The notes: generated by a model from the sequence alone, not told the origin. Shown: positions 26,233 through 36,469, counted from the first letter of the stretch. The stretch: DNA of 64,000 nt from Mucilaginibacter geliditolerans (GCF_014200495.1 NZ_JACHBY010000007.1:310001-374000), one strand, 5' to 3'. Program-made: numbers and translations.

Positions 26233-29200
26233 TCACTTAAATTTGAAATTCAGGTTAAATCCTAAGGTTCTTGTAGCCGGTAGCGATTCTCCTTCAATGC
26301 CAGCATAAGCCAGCTGAGAGGAGAACTCCGATTCAGGGTCGATGTTTTTAGTATACTTTAATATGGTGAAAATATTACGACCAACCAGGCTTACTGTAAC
26401 CGCCCGGAATACGTTCCCCAACAATGGCGGTGTAAATTCGTAGCCAAGGATAAGCTGCCTGAACTTAATAAAGCTGCCATTTAAAACCGATAGTGCTGAA
26501 ATGTTTGTTGCCAGGTCGGGGTAGTAATTATATGCGGGTACGTTTATGGTATTGATCTGGCCGTTATCATTTACCCCTTTGGCTACTATACCCGTTTCGC
26601 GGCCGGGCAGCGTTGCCTTGTTAAGGCCATACACATAGGAATAATCTTCGGTAGCCGAAAGTACTTTATTGCCAAACTTGTAATCGATTAAAAAAGAAAG
26701 ATTGAATTTTTTATAGCGGAAAGAGTTTGTAAAACCACCGTAAAAGGTGGGTAGTGTGCCACCCATGGCTTTTAGTGCGCCGCGTTCGGGTATGCCGTCG
26801 CTGCCGATAATAATGTTTCCCATGGCATCTCTTTTATAATCATAGGCCATAATCTGGGTGATTGATTTGCCAACTACCAGGGCTGTATTTGCATTCAGCG
26901 GCCGGTAGGTGCCGGTTAGCAAATATTGACTTGAGCCATCAATAGATAAGAGCACATTATGCACATGACTAAAATTAATACCGGTGTTCCAGGAGAAATT
27001 TGCTGTGCGGATAACGCTTCCTGAAAGCATGAGCTCCAGGCCGGTGTTTTTGGTCTTTCCTACATTAACATATGCCGAAGTAAAGCCGGTTGCCACGGAT
27101 TGCTGGGCATTGGCAATTTCGTTGTGGGTTATCCGGTTAAAATAGGTGGCATCCAGGTTGAGCCGGTTCTGAAAAAATGATAAATTGAACCCGGTTTCAA
27201 ATTCGGTAAGTGTAAATGGCTTTAAGTTATAATTGGGTAATTCGGATGAGAAACTACCAAGCGGGATGCCATTCACTGTATTGTTAGAGGTAAAATATAG
27301 TTGTGTGGTATAAGGCTGCGAAGGCTCGCCGCTTGTTTTTGCATAACTGATTCTGAACTTTCCCGAAGTTAAATAGGGGAGAACCAGCAGGTTTGAAAAT
27401 AAAAAACTGCCTGAAACACCCGGTACAAAAATACCACGACTATTTGGGGGCAGTGTTGAAAAAACATCATATCTGCCGGTAGCGTTGATATCGAGCAGAT
27501 TTTTATAATCAAAATCAGCCGAATAATAGGCAGATTCGGTTACGATTTCAGATATATCATAATTAGAGCTGGTGCTTACAAGGTTTGAAGGGGTATATAA
27601 ATAGGGGGTAATAAATTGAGAACCGGTAATTTCTGTAAGATTATATTGCCTTTTACGGTAATTTCCTCCTGCCGAAAAATTAAGCATAAGATCATGCGAC
27701 AGGTTTTTATCAGCCACAAAAAGCAGATCGGTATTCAGTTCGCCTGTTTGCGATTTGCTCAGACCATTTAAGCCGCCCTGTTCATTAACAGTAAATGCAG
27801 TGCCCGTGGGCAAAACATTGAGTATGCCATCGTTACTGATATCATAACCAAGCCTTCCCTGTAAATAAATATTATCCGAGAATTTGTATTTTAAAACGGT
27901 TGCGGTTATAAAGCGGTTGCGTGTTGAATTATCAACTTGTTTATTGATGACAAAATAGGGGTTTGTAATATAAACATTGCTGTTCCATAGGCTTTCATTA
28001 CCCGTTACCGGGTTATAGCCGGGCTTTAAACTTAGCTGATTGGCACTCGTAGCCAAAAACTCAATGCCATAATTGGCGTTCATGGGGCCGTCACTTAAAT
28101 ACGACCTGGTTTTAGCCATTTCATAAATATAATCCCCATTAAAACTTAGCTTTAATTTATCGGTGATATCATAGGAAGTATTAAGATTAAAAGTTTTCCT
28201 GTTAAGGCCGCTATTAGGAACGATAGATTCATAATTGAGATTGGAGGCCGATGCCCTGAATGCTGTTTTTGAATTGCCGCCGCTAACCTCAATGGTATTG
28301 GTTAAAGCAGGTGCTGTGCGGTAAAACTCATTAATATTATTTTTTACTGCCGAATAGGGATAATAATTACCGTCAAACTGTATGGTAGGTTTTCCGTCAA
28401 GCTTTTCGCCCCAACTTAACAAGCCTGATGCTATTGCGCTCTGTACATTTGTAGGGCGTTGGTTTTGCGAACCTTGTCCGTACTCATATTGAAAGTCTGT
28501 ATTGTTTACCGCATGATCAAATGAAAGATTTAAATTGTACGCAACCTGTGTACTGGAATTTTTTTCTCCCGTTTTTGTATTGATCAGGATCACACCGTTC
28601 GCTGCCCTTGCACCATAGAGCGCCGAGGCTGCTGAACCTTTTAAAACAGTTATACTTTCAATATCATCAGGGTTGATATTACTGAAACCGTCCCCATAAT
28701 CAGCGCCACCATATTCGTTTGCACTGCCACGCTGAGTGTTATCAATCGGGATGCCATCTAAAATAAGCAGGGGAGAACCGGCACTCATGCTGGCAGCACC
28801 CCTAAGCAATAACCTGGAAGATGATGCAGGCCCACCGGAAGTACCGCTCACATTTAAACCGGCTACCTGACCTTCGAGTGACATGGCAACGTTAGATTCA
28901 CGTGCTGTGATTAAATCTGCTCCTGATATAGTAGCAACAGAGTAACCCACTTTCCAGTTTTCCTTTTTTATGTTTAAGGCGGTCACCACTACCTCATTCA
29001 GACTGCGGTAGCTGCCTTGAAGTGTTATTTTTAACAGTTGATCGGTTGCTGCTACAATCACCTGCTGCTGGGTATAACCAATACTTGAAATGTCAATAGT
29101 TGTGCCTTTTATACAGTTAATCATAAATCGCCCTTGCCCGTCCGTTTGGGTGCCATAGCTGCTGTTTTTTATTCTAACCGAGACTCCGCTAACGGGTTCG

Positions 29201-29547
29201 CCTTTTTCATCAGCTACAACGCCGCTAACAGCTACACTTTTAATGGAATCTTTTTCTGTTCCGATAGCGATCAGGTTATTGGAGATTAACCTATAATAGT
29301 AGTGAGTGCCTTTAAGCAGATTATCCAGAACAGATAATACTTCTTCATCTTTTGCCGATACAGTAACCTGCTGGTTTGGTAATTGATCTGCACGGTAAAT
29401 AAAACGATAGGCGGTTTGATGCTGTATTGCAGTTATGATTTCTTCAAAATGTACATGCTGGTAGTTGAGGGTGACTTTTGTTTGACAACAGGCGTTTTTT
29501 GAAACCTGGAAAATCAGAAATAAAATAAGTAGCCTGATTAACTTCAT
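26233..29547 (-). CDS. SusC-like TonB-dependent transporter with STN signalling domain (PUL 2, minus-strand pair)
   Basis: A 1104-residue outer-membrane transporter. After the signal peptide there is a secretin/TonB N-terminal (STN) domain at about residues 25-75 (LNYQHVHFEEIITAI ... YYYRLISNNLIAIG), then a carboxypeptidase-regulatory-like domain (VSGVVADEKGEPVSGVSV), the plug (LLILDGIPIDN, DDIESITVLKGSAASALYGA, AANGVILINTKTG) and the barrel. The STN domain is the part that contacts a FecR anti-sigma factor, and fecR lies 93 bp upstream on the same strand. The gene is thus the sensing transporter of a trans-envelope signalling set. Confidence 0.95.
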   Translation of the reverse strand: MKLIRLLILFLIFQVSKNACCQTKVTLNYQHVHFEEIITAIQHQTAYRFIYRADQLPNQQVTVSAKDEEVLSVLDNLLKGTHYYYRLISNNLIAIGTEKDSIKSVAVSGVVADEKGEPVSGVSVRIKNSSYGTQTDGQGRFMINCIKGTTIDISSIGYTQQQVIVAATDQLLKITLQGSYRSLNEVVVTALNIKKENWKVGYSVATISGADLITARESNVAMSLEGQVAGLNVSGTSGGPASSSRLLLRGAASMSAGSPLLILDGIPIDNTQRGSANEYGGADYGDGFSNINPDDIESITVLKGSAASALYGARAANGVILINTKTGEKNSSTQVAYNLNLSFDHAVNNTDFQYEYGQGSQNQRPTNVQSAIASGLLSWGEKLDGKPTIQFDGNYYPYSAVKNNINEFYRTAPALTNTIEVSGGNSKTAFRASASNLNYESIVPNSGLNRKTFNLNTSYDITDKLKLSFNGDYIYEMAKTRSYLSDGPMNANYGIEFLATSANQLSLKPGYNPVTGNESLWNSNVYITNPYFVINKQVDNSTRNRFITATVLKYKFSDNIYLQGRLGYDISNDGILNVLPTGTAFTVNEQGGLNGLSKSQTGELNTDLLFVADKNLSHDLMLNFSAGGNYRKRQYNLTEITGSQFITPYLYTPSNLVSTSSNYDISEIVTESAYYSADFDYKNLLDINATGRYDVFSTLPPNSRGIFVPGVSGSFLFSNLLVLPYLTSGKFRISYAKTSGEPSQPYTTQLYFTSNNTVNGIPLGSFSSELPNYNLKPFTLTEFETGFNLSFFQNRLNLDATYFNRITHNEIANAQQSVATGFTSAYVNVGKTKNTGLELMLSGSVIRTANFSWNTGINFSHVHNVLLSIDGSSQYLLTGTYRPLNANTALVVGKSITQIMAYDYKRDAMGNIIIGSDGIPERGALKAMGGTLPTFYGGFTNSFRYKKFNLSFLIDYKFGNKVLSATEDYSYVYGLNKATLPGRETGIVAKGVNDNGQINTINVPAYNYYPDLATNISALSVLNGSFIKFRQLILGYEFTPPLLGNVFRAVTVSLVGRNIFTILKYTKNIDPESEFSSQLAYAGIEGESLPATRTLGFNLNFKFK

Positions 29548-29609
29548 TAATTAATCTCTAAAACGATCCAGCATATCAACGTAAGCTCCGAAAAAAAATT
29601 TCAAAAGCA

Positions 29610-29624
29610 TTCCCTTAAAAAGGG
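29610..29624 (-). promoter_or_regulatory. candidate ECF-sigma promoter element upstream of STN-type susC
   Basis: Read on the minus strand this is CCCTTTTTAAGGGAA, 63-77 bp before the susC start. Very similar elements precede the sigma gene and the plus-strand susC. It is near-palindromic, so it could also be a regulator site. Confidence 0.4.
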
Positions 29625-29640
29625 CTGTAATTATAATTGG

Positions 29641-30657
29641 TTAAAAAATATAAATGGTGTTACCCGACACTTTGTAGTTGAACTTTGTAACTACCTGCAA
29701 TGATAATAAAACCTGCTCAATATTTTCATTTTCAAATTCACCAGATAACTTAATAGATTTTAGTCCATTGTTTTTAAACACAATGTTCAAACCATATTTC
29801 CTGACTAAGTTATTGGCCAGCAAATTAAACGGCTCATTTTTAAAAATGAGTTTGTGATCCATCCATGCTGTTTCTGCATTAATGGTATTTGAATGATCGG
29901 CATAAGTTTCTTTTGTTAATTGATGGCCCGATGCATTAACAATCAATTTATCACTGGGTTTCAACAAAATGTTTACTGTCGGGGCATCATTTAAGGTAGC
30001 CTGTATACTTCCCCTGAAGAGTGTGGCCTCAAACTGGGCATCGTTGGCATAACTTTTTAAGTTGAATGCGGTTCCCAGTACTTTGATAGCTGTTTTTTCG
30101 GTGTGGACTATAAATGGGTGCTGATGATCCCTGGCTACATCAAAATAACCTTCGCCATCTAAATAAACCTCCCTTGTTTTGCCATTAAAATGCTTGGGAT
30201 ATTTTAAAACTGACAAGGAATTAAGTGTTACCATAGTACCGTCCGAGAGCTTAACCTGGGCTGTTGAACCCCATTTGGTCTGCAACTGAGCGATGTCGTT
30301 TTCCTGGACAGATTTTATTTTAAACAGGTAGATAGAAACCGAAATAGCGATGACCGCCACAGCAGCGGCAACGACCCGAAGCCAAGTGAAGGTACTACCA
30401 GTTTTATTTATTGCTCTGATATTATCTTCTTCAGCCGCAGTATCTGTAATACCGGCCCGTTGTTTTATATCGTCGAATATACTGACAATGTTTTCATAGG
30501 GCTCATCGTCCTGCGTCCAATATGATCTTATTGCCTCGTATTCTTTTTGGAAAGAAGTATTGCCCGCTACAAGCCGGTTAAACTCAGCAATTTCATCAGC
30601 AGTAATATCTCCTGATAGTTTCTTTGCAAGTAATTCGGTAAATAGCTCTTCTTCCAT
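29641..30657 (-). CDS. FecR-family anti-sigma factor
   Basis: A 338-residue inner-membrane regulator. The cytoplasmic N-terminal part (about residues 1-85) binds the ECF sigma factor; one membrane helix follows at about 90-113 (LRVVAAAVAVIAISVSIYLF); then the periplasmic FecR domain with KLSDGTMVTLNSLSVLKYP, REVYLDGEGYFDVA and FIVHTEKTAIKVLGTAFNLK, and the C-terminal domain that contacts the STN domain of the transporter. It is 46 bp after the sigma stop and in the same operon. Signal flow is expected from glycan-loaded SusC through FecR to sigma. Confidence 0.95.
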   Translation of the reverse strand: MEEELFTELLAKKLSGDITADEIAEFNRLVAGNTSFQKEYEAIRSYWTQDDEPYENIVSIFDDIKQRAGITDTAAEEDNIRAINKTGSTFTWLRVVAAAVAVIAISVSIYLFKIKSVQENDIAQLQTKWGSTAQVKLSDGTMVTLNSLSVLKYPKHFNGKTREVYLDGEGYFDVARDHQHPFIVHTEKTAIKVLGTAFNLKSYANDAQFEATLFRGSIQATLNDAPTVNILLKPSDKLIVNASGHQLTKETYADHSNTINAETAWMDHKLIFKNEPFNLLANNLVRKYGLNIVFKNNGLKSIKLSGEFENENIEQVLLSLQVVTKFNYKVSGNTIYIF

Positions 30658-30703
30658 TAGTGTATAGTGTACAACGTTGTAATCCTGCTTTTTATAAAAA
30701 TGC

Positions 30704-31378
30704 CTACAAGTAATTAAAAAAATAAAATAATATGATTAAAATACTTAAAATTTTGCCGTCTTTTTTAATATTTTTTGAATTTTCAGGCAATGATTTTAGT
30801 GTTTGTCTTAATTTATCAATCGCTCTGAACAACTGGGTTTGAACGGTCCTGGGTGAGATGCTAAGGATTTCGGCAACTTCTTTGTATCTCAGGCCATTTT
30901 CCTTTATAAGCCTGAAAACGATCCGGGCCTGCATAGGCAGCATTTCTATGGCCTGGTCAAGGCGGTGATGTAATTCTTTTCTTTCCAGTTTTTTTGATGG
31001 ATCCGCCAGATCTACCAAATGAAAGTCGTTATCCTCCAGCTCAACCAAATGTATGTTCGAATATTTTTTACGGTATTTTAAGGATTGGTTTTTTACCGCT
31101 ATAAATAAATAGCTTTCAGGGTAATCAATCTGGCTTAATGAGCTGCGGTTAGTCCAGCACTTTACAAATACTTCAGAAACTATTTCCTCGGCAACTTCCC
31201 GCTGATGAACATAGTAGACGCTGAATTTAATGAGCTTATTGAACAAAGCATAATAGAGCCTTTCAAATGCTTGTGCATCATCGTTCAGGCAAATTTTCCC
31301 CCAAAGTTCTGTTAAGTCGGGTCTCAATCGTATTAAATTTGGTAATTGATTTTGAATCAATGTGTCGCAATGTAGCAA
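30704..31378 (-). CDS. ECF sigma factor (FecI-like), non-ATG start
   Basis: A sigma-70 family ECF factor of about 224 residues. Region 2 is visible at DAQAFERLYYALFNKL to YPESYLFIAVKNQSLKYRKK, and region 4 at LPMQARIVFRLIKENGLRYKEVAEILSISPRTVQTQL. No ATG occurs near the 5' end of the open frame: the frame is closed by a stop at 31394-31396, and only TTG codons (31378 or 31360) are available before the conserved LWGKI segment. I list TTG 31378. The C-terminus carries a hydrophobic tail (LSILIILFYFFNYL) not needed for sigma function. With FecR it should drive PUL 2 transcription. Confidence 0.92.
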   Translation of the reverse strand: MLHCDTLIQNQLPNLIRLRPDLTELWGKICLNDDAQAFERLYYALFNKLIKFSVYYVHQREVAEEIVSEVFVKCWTNRSSLSQIDYPESYLFIAVKNQSLKYRKKYSNIHLVELEDNDFHLVDLADPSKKLERKELHHRLDQAIEMLPMQARIVFRLIKENGLRYKEVAEILSISPRTVQTQLFRAIDKLRQTLKSLPENSKNIKKDGKILSILIILFYFFNYL

Positions 31379-31450
31379 ATGCCGGATGTTTTTTTACAAA
31401 TAATTTTTAACATGGTTTTGAATTAACAATCATGCGTGCATTTTATTTTC

Positions 31451-31463
31451 TTCCCTTAAAAGG
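31451..31463 (-). promoter_or_regulatory. candidate ECF-sigma promoter element upstream of the sigma gene
   Basis: On the minus strand CCTTTTAAGGGAA lies about 73-85 bp before the sigma start and matches the element upstream of the STN-type susC in nearly every base. This suggests the sigma factor may activate its own operon. Confidence 0.4.
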
Positions 31464-31537
31464 TACTGATAGCGAAGTGTATAATTAGCCTGAACAAACC
31501 TTCATAAAAAAAATATAAAATTCTTGTAGGCAATTTT

Positions 31538-31552
31538 TCCCAAAAAGGGAAT
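31538..31552 (+). promoter_or_regulatory. candidate ECF-sigma promoter element upstream of plus-strand susC
   Basis: TCCCAAAAAGGGAAT lies about 108-122 bp before ATG 31660. It shares CC, a short A/T spacer and AAGGGAA with the elements at 29610 and 31451, each oriented toward its gene. Confidence 0.38.
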
Positions 31553-31659
31553 TTAACCTTATAGCCGGGGGCCATATCAGCCTAAAGCAAACGAGGTTTG
31601 TGCTTTATACCGGCTTGAAATCTCATAACCAATTAATTTACAGTTTATTATTTCTAAAC

Positions 31660-34600
31660 ATGAGTATGAAAAAAAAATTACTTACATGCTTTATTGTTTG
31701 CAGTTCGGCAGGAGCATTCGCTACCGGCAGTGCTATCGCATCAGCAAGCAGCATGCATTTTTTAGCCAAACATGCACAATTTCTCGAGGCAAAGGCCGAT
31801 CAGAGCATTAAAGGCGTTGTGAAAGATGAAACAGGAGCAACGCTGCCGGGCGTTTCTGTTGTTATCAAGGGTTCCACAAAAGGCACACAAACAGATGCCA
31901 ACGGAAACTTTACTTTAGCCGCAAACAAAGGCGATGTATTGGTTTTTAGCTATGTAGGTTATGCCGCTAAGGAAGTTACTTTAAGTGGTGCTCCTGTTAT
32001 CACTGTAACACTTACATCCAGCGCAAGCCAACTTGATGTGGTAGTAGTAACCGCGTTGGGTATCAAAAGATCTCAAAAGTCGCTTACCTATGCGCAGCAA
32101 CAAATAAGCGGAAGCCAATTGAATGATGTAAAAACAGACAATTTAATGAACTCGCTGAACGGTAAGGTTGCCGGTTTAGCTATTCAGCCCAGTGCTTCGG
32201 GTGTTGGTGGTTCTGCCAAGGTGCTTTTAAGAGGCTCTCGTTCCTTTGCAGGTAACAACCAGCCGTTGTATGTAATTGACGGTGTGCCAATGGCTAACCC
32301 GGTTAATTATAGCGGAACATCAACCACTAACGGTGGTCAGCCAGGCGACAACTTCGGTGGCAGTCCTGATGGTGGCGATGGTATTTCCAATTTAAATCCG
32401 GATGATATTGAAAGCATAACCGTGTTGGAAGGCGCATCTGCAGCGGCGTTATACGGTAGCCAGGCCGCGAATGGTGTTATCGTTATTACGACAAAGAAAG
32501 GGAAAGTTGGCAAAACCGAAATACATTATTCCTCCAGCTTCCAGGCATCAAATGCGGTATCGGAGCCAAAATTCCAGAATCAGTATGGTCAGACAAAAGC
32601 TGGCTCCACAACCAGCTGGGGGTCAGCTATATCAAATTCTGAAGATAACCTGAAGGATTTTTACCAAACAGGTACTAACTGGACAAATTCTGTTGACCTG
32701 TCAACCGGTACTGAAATTGCCCAGACTTACGCATCTTATGCCAATACTTCTGCCAATGGTATTGAACCCGGAAATACATTAAGAAGGAATAATTTTAACC
32801 TGCGCGAAACTGGTCATTTCCTGAATAATAAACTGACTGTTGACGGGAACGTTAATTATATAGACCAGGATATAAAAAACAGCCCTGGGCTGGGTTTATA
32901 TATTAATCCTTTGGTAGGCTTATATCTTTTCCCACGCGGTTTAAATATACAACCCTATAAGGATCAATATTTACTTCCGAACAATGTTGGTGCAGCCCGT
33001 CAAAATTGGATAACCCACAATGATGACAGCCAGGAGCAAAACCCTTGGTGGGTAACCAATATGAATCCTAATAACCTGCAACGTAACCGTATCATATTTA
33101 ACGGAAGCGCTAAATATGATTTTACCAATTGGTTTAACGTACAGGTAAGGGGAAGCTTGGATCGTACAAATGATAATTATGATCAGGACCTGTATTCAGG
33201 TACACTCACTACGTTTAATAGTAATGGTAATGGCCATTATTCTTACAGCAACCAGGTAACTGAACAAAAATATGCGGATGCGATCGCGAATTTTACCCCG
33301 GGTAAATTTGGTGATTTTAAATTCGACGGATTAGTGGGTACAGCTATAAATGATTCACAACTAAGTGGTCTTGGTGCCAGCGGCGATCTTTCCACTCCTG
33401 ATTTTTTCACACCTTATAATATTATAGCCGGCCATAGTGCTCCTATAGCTTTTGGTAATCATACCCAGATCCAGTCTATTTTTGAGGCTGCGAACTTATC
33501 CTATAATGATTGGTTATACCTGGCGTTGACTAACCGTACCGATTGGAACTCAACATTGGCTTTCACCAATAAGATGGATTACAGTTACCCATCTGTGGGC
33601 TTAACCGCAATTTTATCACAAATACTTCACTTGCCTCAGGCTATATCTTATGCAAAGATCCGTGGAAGCTATGCTAATGTAGCCAACGGATTGCCACCCT
33701 ACACTACCATTGTACAAAACACTCAATCATCTTCAGGTGCGTTGATCTTTAACACTACTGCTCCATTGCATACCTTAAAGCCTGAAACTACACACTCTTA
33801 CGAGTTCGGTACCGACTGGAAATTCCTGGATAACCGTATTAATTTCAGCTTTACTTACTACAATACACATACCTACAACCAGTATTTTGCTTTAACACCT
33901 CCTGCGGCTACATTAATATCTACAGGTTATGTAAATGCCGGTGATATTCAAAATACAGGTTTTGAAATATTAGTTGGTGCTGATATAGTGCGTAGCAAGG
34001 GATTCACCTGGAACAGTTCAGTTACTGCATCAGCCAATAAAAATAAGATCATCTCATTGGATCCTGCCGATAACCTGAATCAGGCCATTTTAACCGGTAA
34101 TGATGCTGGTGGCTTCGGTTATGAATCGGTTATAGCAAAAGGTGGTTCCTTTGGCGATATCTATGGTTACACAGCTGTACGTAATGCAAAAGGTCAGATG
34201 ATATTAACCGGTACAAGTGCAAGCACTTATGCACCACAAAAAAGTACTGTAATGAGTTATGTAGGTAATCCTAACCCTAAGTTCCAGTTAGGCTGGAGCA
34301 ACAGCTTTAACTATGGGCACTTTAACCTGGATTTCCTTGTCGACGGAAAATTTGGCGGTCAAGTGCTTTCTTTAACCCAGGCTATGATGGATAGTTATGG
34401 TGTTTCACAAGTTTCAGGTACTGCACGTGCTAACGGCGGTGTTACTGTAAATGCTGTTAACTCAGCCGGTACACCTGTAACTACGGTTAATGCCCAAACC
34501 TGGTATCAAACTATTGGCGGCCGTAATGCATTAACAGACCAATATATATACAGTGCAACTGTTGTAAGATTGCGCCAGGCCGCATTGGGTTATACCTGGC

Positions 34601-34788
34601 CGGTTGCTAACAGCGTGGTAAAAAATGTTAAGCTTTCATTAATTGGCAGAAACCTGATTTATTTTTATAAGAAAGCACCTTTTGATCCTGAAGTTACCAC
34701 TTCTACAGGTAACGGTTTGTCAGGTGTTGATGTATTTAACCAACCGGCAACCCGCAATGTGGGTTTAGACCTGAATGTTACCTTCTAA
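31660..34788 (+). CDS. SusC/RagA-family TonB-dependent transporter (PUL 2, plus-strand pair)
   Basis: A roughly 1040-residue outer-membrane transporter. I chose ATG 31660 (MSMKKKLLTCFIVC) because it starts directly at a signal peptide; the upstream ATG-less extension to 31600 reads MLYTGLKSHNQ and is not signal-like. Domains: signal and linker to about residue 45, carboxypeptidase-regulatory-like domain (IKGVVKDETGATLPGVSV), plug (PLYVIDGVPMANP, DDIESITVLEGASAAALYGS, AANGVIVITTKKG), then barrel. There is no STN domain, unlike the divergent SusC. Neighbours GH18 and GH92 suggest it imports mannose-rich oligosaccharides. Confidence 0.95.
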   Translation: MSMKKKLLTCFIVCSSAGAFATGSAIASASSMHFLAKHAQFLEAKADQSIKGVVKDETGATLPGVSVVIKGSTKGTQTDANGNFTLAANKGDVLVFSYVGYAAKEVTLSGAPVITVTLTSSASQLDVVVVTALGIKRSQKSLTYAQQQISGSQLNDVKTDNLMNSLNGKVAGLAIQPSASGVGGSAKVLLRGSRSFAGNNQPLYVIDGVPMANPVNYSGTSTTNGGQPGDNFGGSPDGGDGISNLNPDDIESITVLEGASAAALYGSQAANGVIVITTKKGKVGKTEIHYSSSFQASNAVSEPKFQNQYGQTKAGSTTSWGSAISNSEDNLKDFYQTGTNWTNSVDLSTGTEIAQTYASYANTSANGIEPGNTLRRNNFNLRETGHFLNNKLTVDGNVNYIDQDIKNSPGLGLYINPLVGLYLFPRGLNIQPYKDQYLLPNNVGAARQNWITHNDDSQEQNPWWVTNMNPNNLQRNRIIFNGSAKYDFTNWFNVQVRGSLDRTNDNYDQDLYSGTLTTFNSNGNGHYSYSNQVTEQKYADAIANFTPGKFGDFKFDGLVGTAINDSQLSGLGASGDLSTPDFFTPYNIIAGHSAPIAFGNHTQIQSIFEAANLSYNDWLYLALTNRTDWNSTLAFTNKMDYSYPSVGLTAILSQILHLPQAISYAKIRGSYANVANGLPPYTTIVQNTQSSSGALIFNTTAPLHTLKPETTHSYEFGTDWKFLDNRINFSFTYYNTHTYNQYFALTPPAATLISTGYVNAGDIQNTGFEILVGADIVRSKGFTWNSSVTASANKNKIISLDPADNLNQAILTGNDAGGFGYESVIAKGGSFGDIYGYTAVRNAKGQMILTGTSASTYAPQKSTVMSYVGNPNPKFQLGWSNSFNYGHFNLDFLVDGKFGGQVLSLTQAMMDSYGVSQVSGTARANGGVTVNAVNSAGTPVTTVNAQTWYQTIGGRNALTDQYIYSATVVRLRQAALGYTWPVANSVVKNVKLSLIGRNLIYFYKKAPFDPEVTTSTGNGLSGVDVFNQPATRNVGLDLNVTF

Positions 34789-34812
34789 GTTAATTATTAA
34801 AAAAGCACAGTA

Positions 34813-36429
34813 ATGAAAAGAAATTATAAATATACGCAGCATATTACCGGTAACAAACTTGGCATTGTACTGGTTTCTGTTATGGCTTTGGCACTAACAG
34901 CATGCACCAAGAATTTTGAGAAATATAATACCAATCCTAACTCCTTAAGCAATTCACAAAGTTCATCAATTGCATCTACCGCATTTGGCCCTATGGAACA
35001 GGCAATATACTCCAACTATCAGCGTGCACAGAATTTGAGCGCAGATGGTTATAGCGGCTATATGCAGCCTGGTATCGCGTTTAGCGGGGATCATAATAAT
35101 TTAACTTACGCGATGGTTGATACCTGGAACGCGACAGGTTTCAATGATCAATACACCCTGGTGATGGCTCCGGTTCATGCAATCGCTACAACAACCAGTA
35201 TTAAAGCAACAAATCCCGAAATGTGGGCTGTTGCCTTGTTAATACAGGTAGAAGCTATGGATAGGGTGACTGACAGATTTGGCCCTATTCCTTATACAAA
35301 AGTAGCCACATCATTAACTACAGCACCTTATGATGATCAGCAAACGGTTTATCAAACATTCTTTAAACAGATTGATACAGCCGTAACTAACCTGAAAGCC
35401 TATATAGCAGCTAATCCGGGTAAAACCAGCTTAGGAACAAGTGACTATATATATGCAGGTAATTACGCCCAATGGTTGAAATTTGCTAACTCGCTGCGAC
35501 TGCGCCTGGCTATGCGCCTGGTAAAAGTAGATGCAACAACTGCGCAAGCACAGGTTGTAAAAGCCTTAACCGATTCGGGCGGTACATTGCTCACCGCTGC
35601 TGATGATGCAGCAATTGCCCAAACAGGTGGCCGGGAAAATGACCTGCACCAAATTTCGGGCGATTGGAATAACACCAATATGAGCGCTGCGATTGAGTCG
35701 TACATGGTAGGTTATAACGACCCACGCCTGGCTATTTATTTCCAGCCCGCACAAGCAGGTGCCGGTTCTGCTTATGTTGGCAAGTTTTTAGGGATACGTG
35801 CAGGTACTTTAATTGGTGCCAGCCAAAGCACCTATTCTGATTTTGCAAACCTGAACACCACCCAAACCTTTCAGTTCTCAACACCACAGCTGATCATGAC
35901 GGCTGCTGAAGTTTGGTTTCTGAAAGCCGAAGCTGCTTTGCGCGGATGGACCACATCAAGTGTACAAAGTGATTATGAAGCTGGAATTACCGCATCTATG
36001 AATCAATGGGGCGCTACTATAGGTTCGTATTTAAGCGATGGCACAAGCACCGAAGCAAATTTTACCGATCCGCTTAACTCGGCTAATAATGCTACAGCAT
36101 TATCAACCATCACCATTAAATGGGATAATAACGCTACGCAGGAACAACAACTGGAGCGTATCATCACACAAAAATGGTTGGCTATATTTCCTGATGGTCA
36201 GGAAGCATGGGCCGATTACAGACGTACCGGTTATCCTAAACTATTTACGGTTGCCAATAACTTTAGCGGTGGTACCATCAGTACTACTGTACAGGTCCGC
36301 AGATTGCCATATCCATCAACTGAATATACTACCAATGCTACTGCTGTAAATAACGCCGTAAAACTATTAGGCGGTGCTGATAACGGCGGTACCCGCTTAT
36401 GGTGGGACGTAGATAAGGCAAACTTTTAA
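34813..36429 (+). CDS. SusD-like nutrient-binding outer-membrane lipoprotein (PUL 2, plus-strand pair)
   Basis: A 538-residue lipoprotein with lipobox ALTAC followed by TKNFEKYNTNPNSLS. It belongs to the same SusD subfamily as the protein at 24625-26226: matching blocks include RFGPIPYTKV, WLKFANSLRLRLAMRLVKVD, TAAEVWFLKAEAALRGW and the ending RLWWDVDKANF. It is 24 bp downstream of its SusC partner and is followed by a strong terminator, so the SusCD pair probably forms its own transcript unit with limited read-through to the GH18 gene. Confidence 0.94.
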   Translation: MKRNYKYTQHITGNKLGIVLVSVMALALTACTKNFEKYNTNPNSLSNSQSSSIASTAFGPMEQAIYSNYQRAQNLSADGYSGYMQPGIAFSGDHNNLTYAMVDTWNATGFNDQYTLVMAPVHAIATTTSIKATNPEMWAVALLIQVEAMDRVTDRFGPIPYTKVATSLTTAPYDDQQTVYQTFFKQIDTAVTNLKAYIAANPGKTSLGTSDYIYAGNYAQWLKFANSLRLRLAMRLVKVDATTAQAQVVKALTDSGGTLLTAADDAAIAQTGGRENDLHQISGDWNNTNMSAAIESYMVGYNDPRLAIYFQPAQAGAGSAYVGKFLGIRAGTLIGASQSTYSDFANLNTTQTFQFSTPQLIMTAAEVWFLKAEAALRGWTTSSVQSDYEAGITASMNQWGATIGSYLSDGTSTEANFTDPLNSANNATALSTITIKWDNNATQEQQLERIITQKWLAIFPDGQEAWADYRRTGYPKLFTVANNFSGGTISTTVQVRRLPYPSTEYTTNATAVNNAVKLLGGADNGGTRLWWDVDKANF

Positions 36430-36469
36430 CTGGTTAGCTAGTGGATGAAAATTGGTTAATTTCATCCGG

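Noticed and set aside
31525..31536. TGTAGGCAATTT shared with 40226-40237 upstream of different genes
   Set aside because: A single 12-base match in 64 kb is expected by chance many times; no other support.
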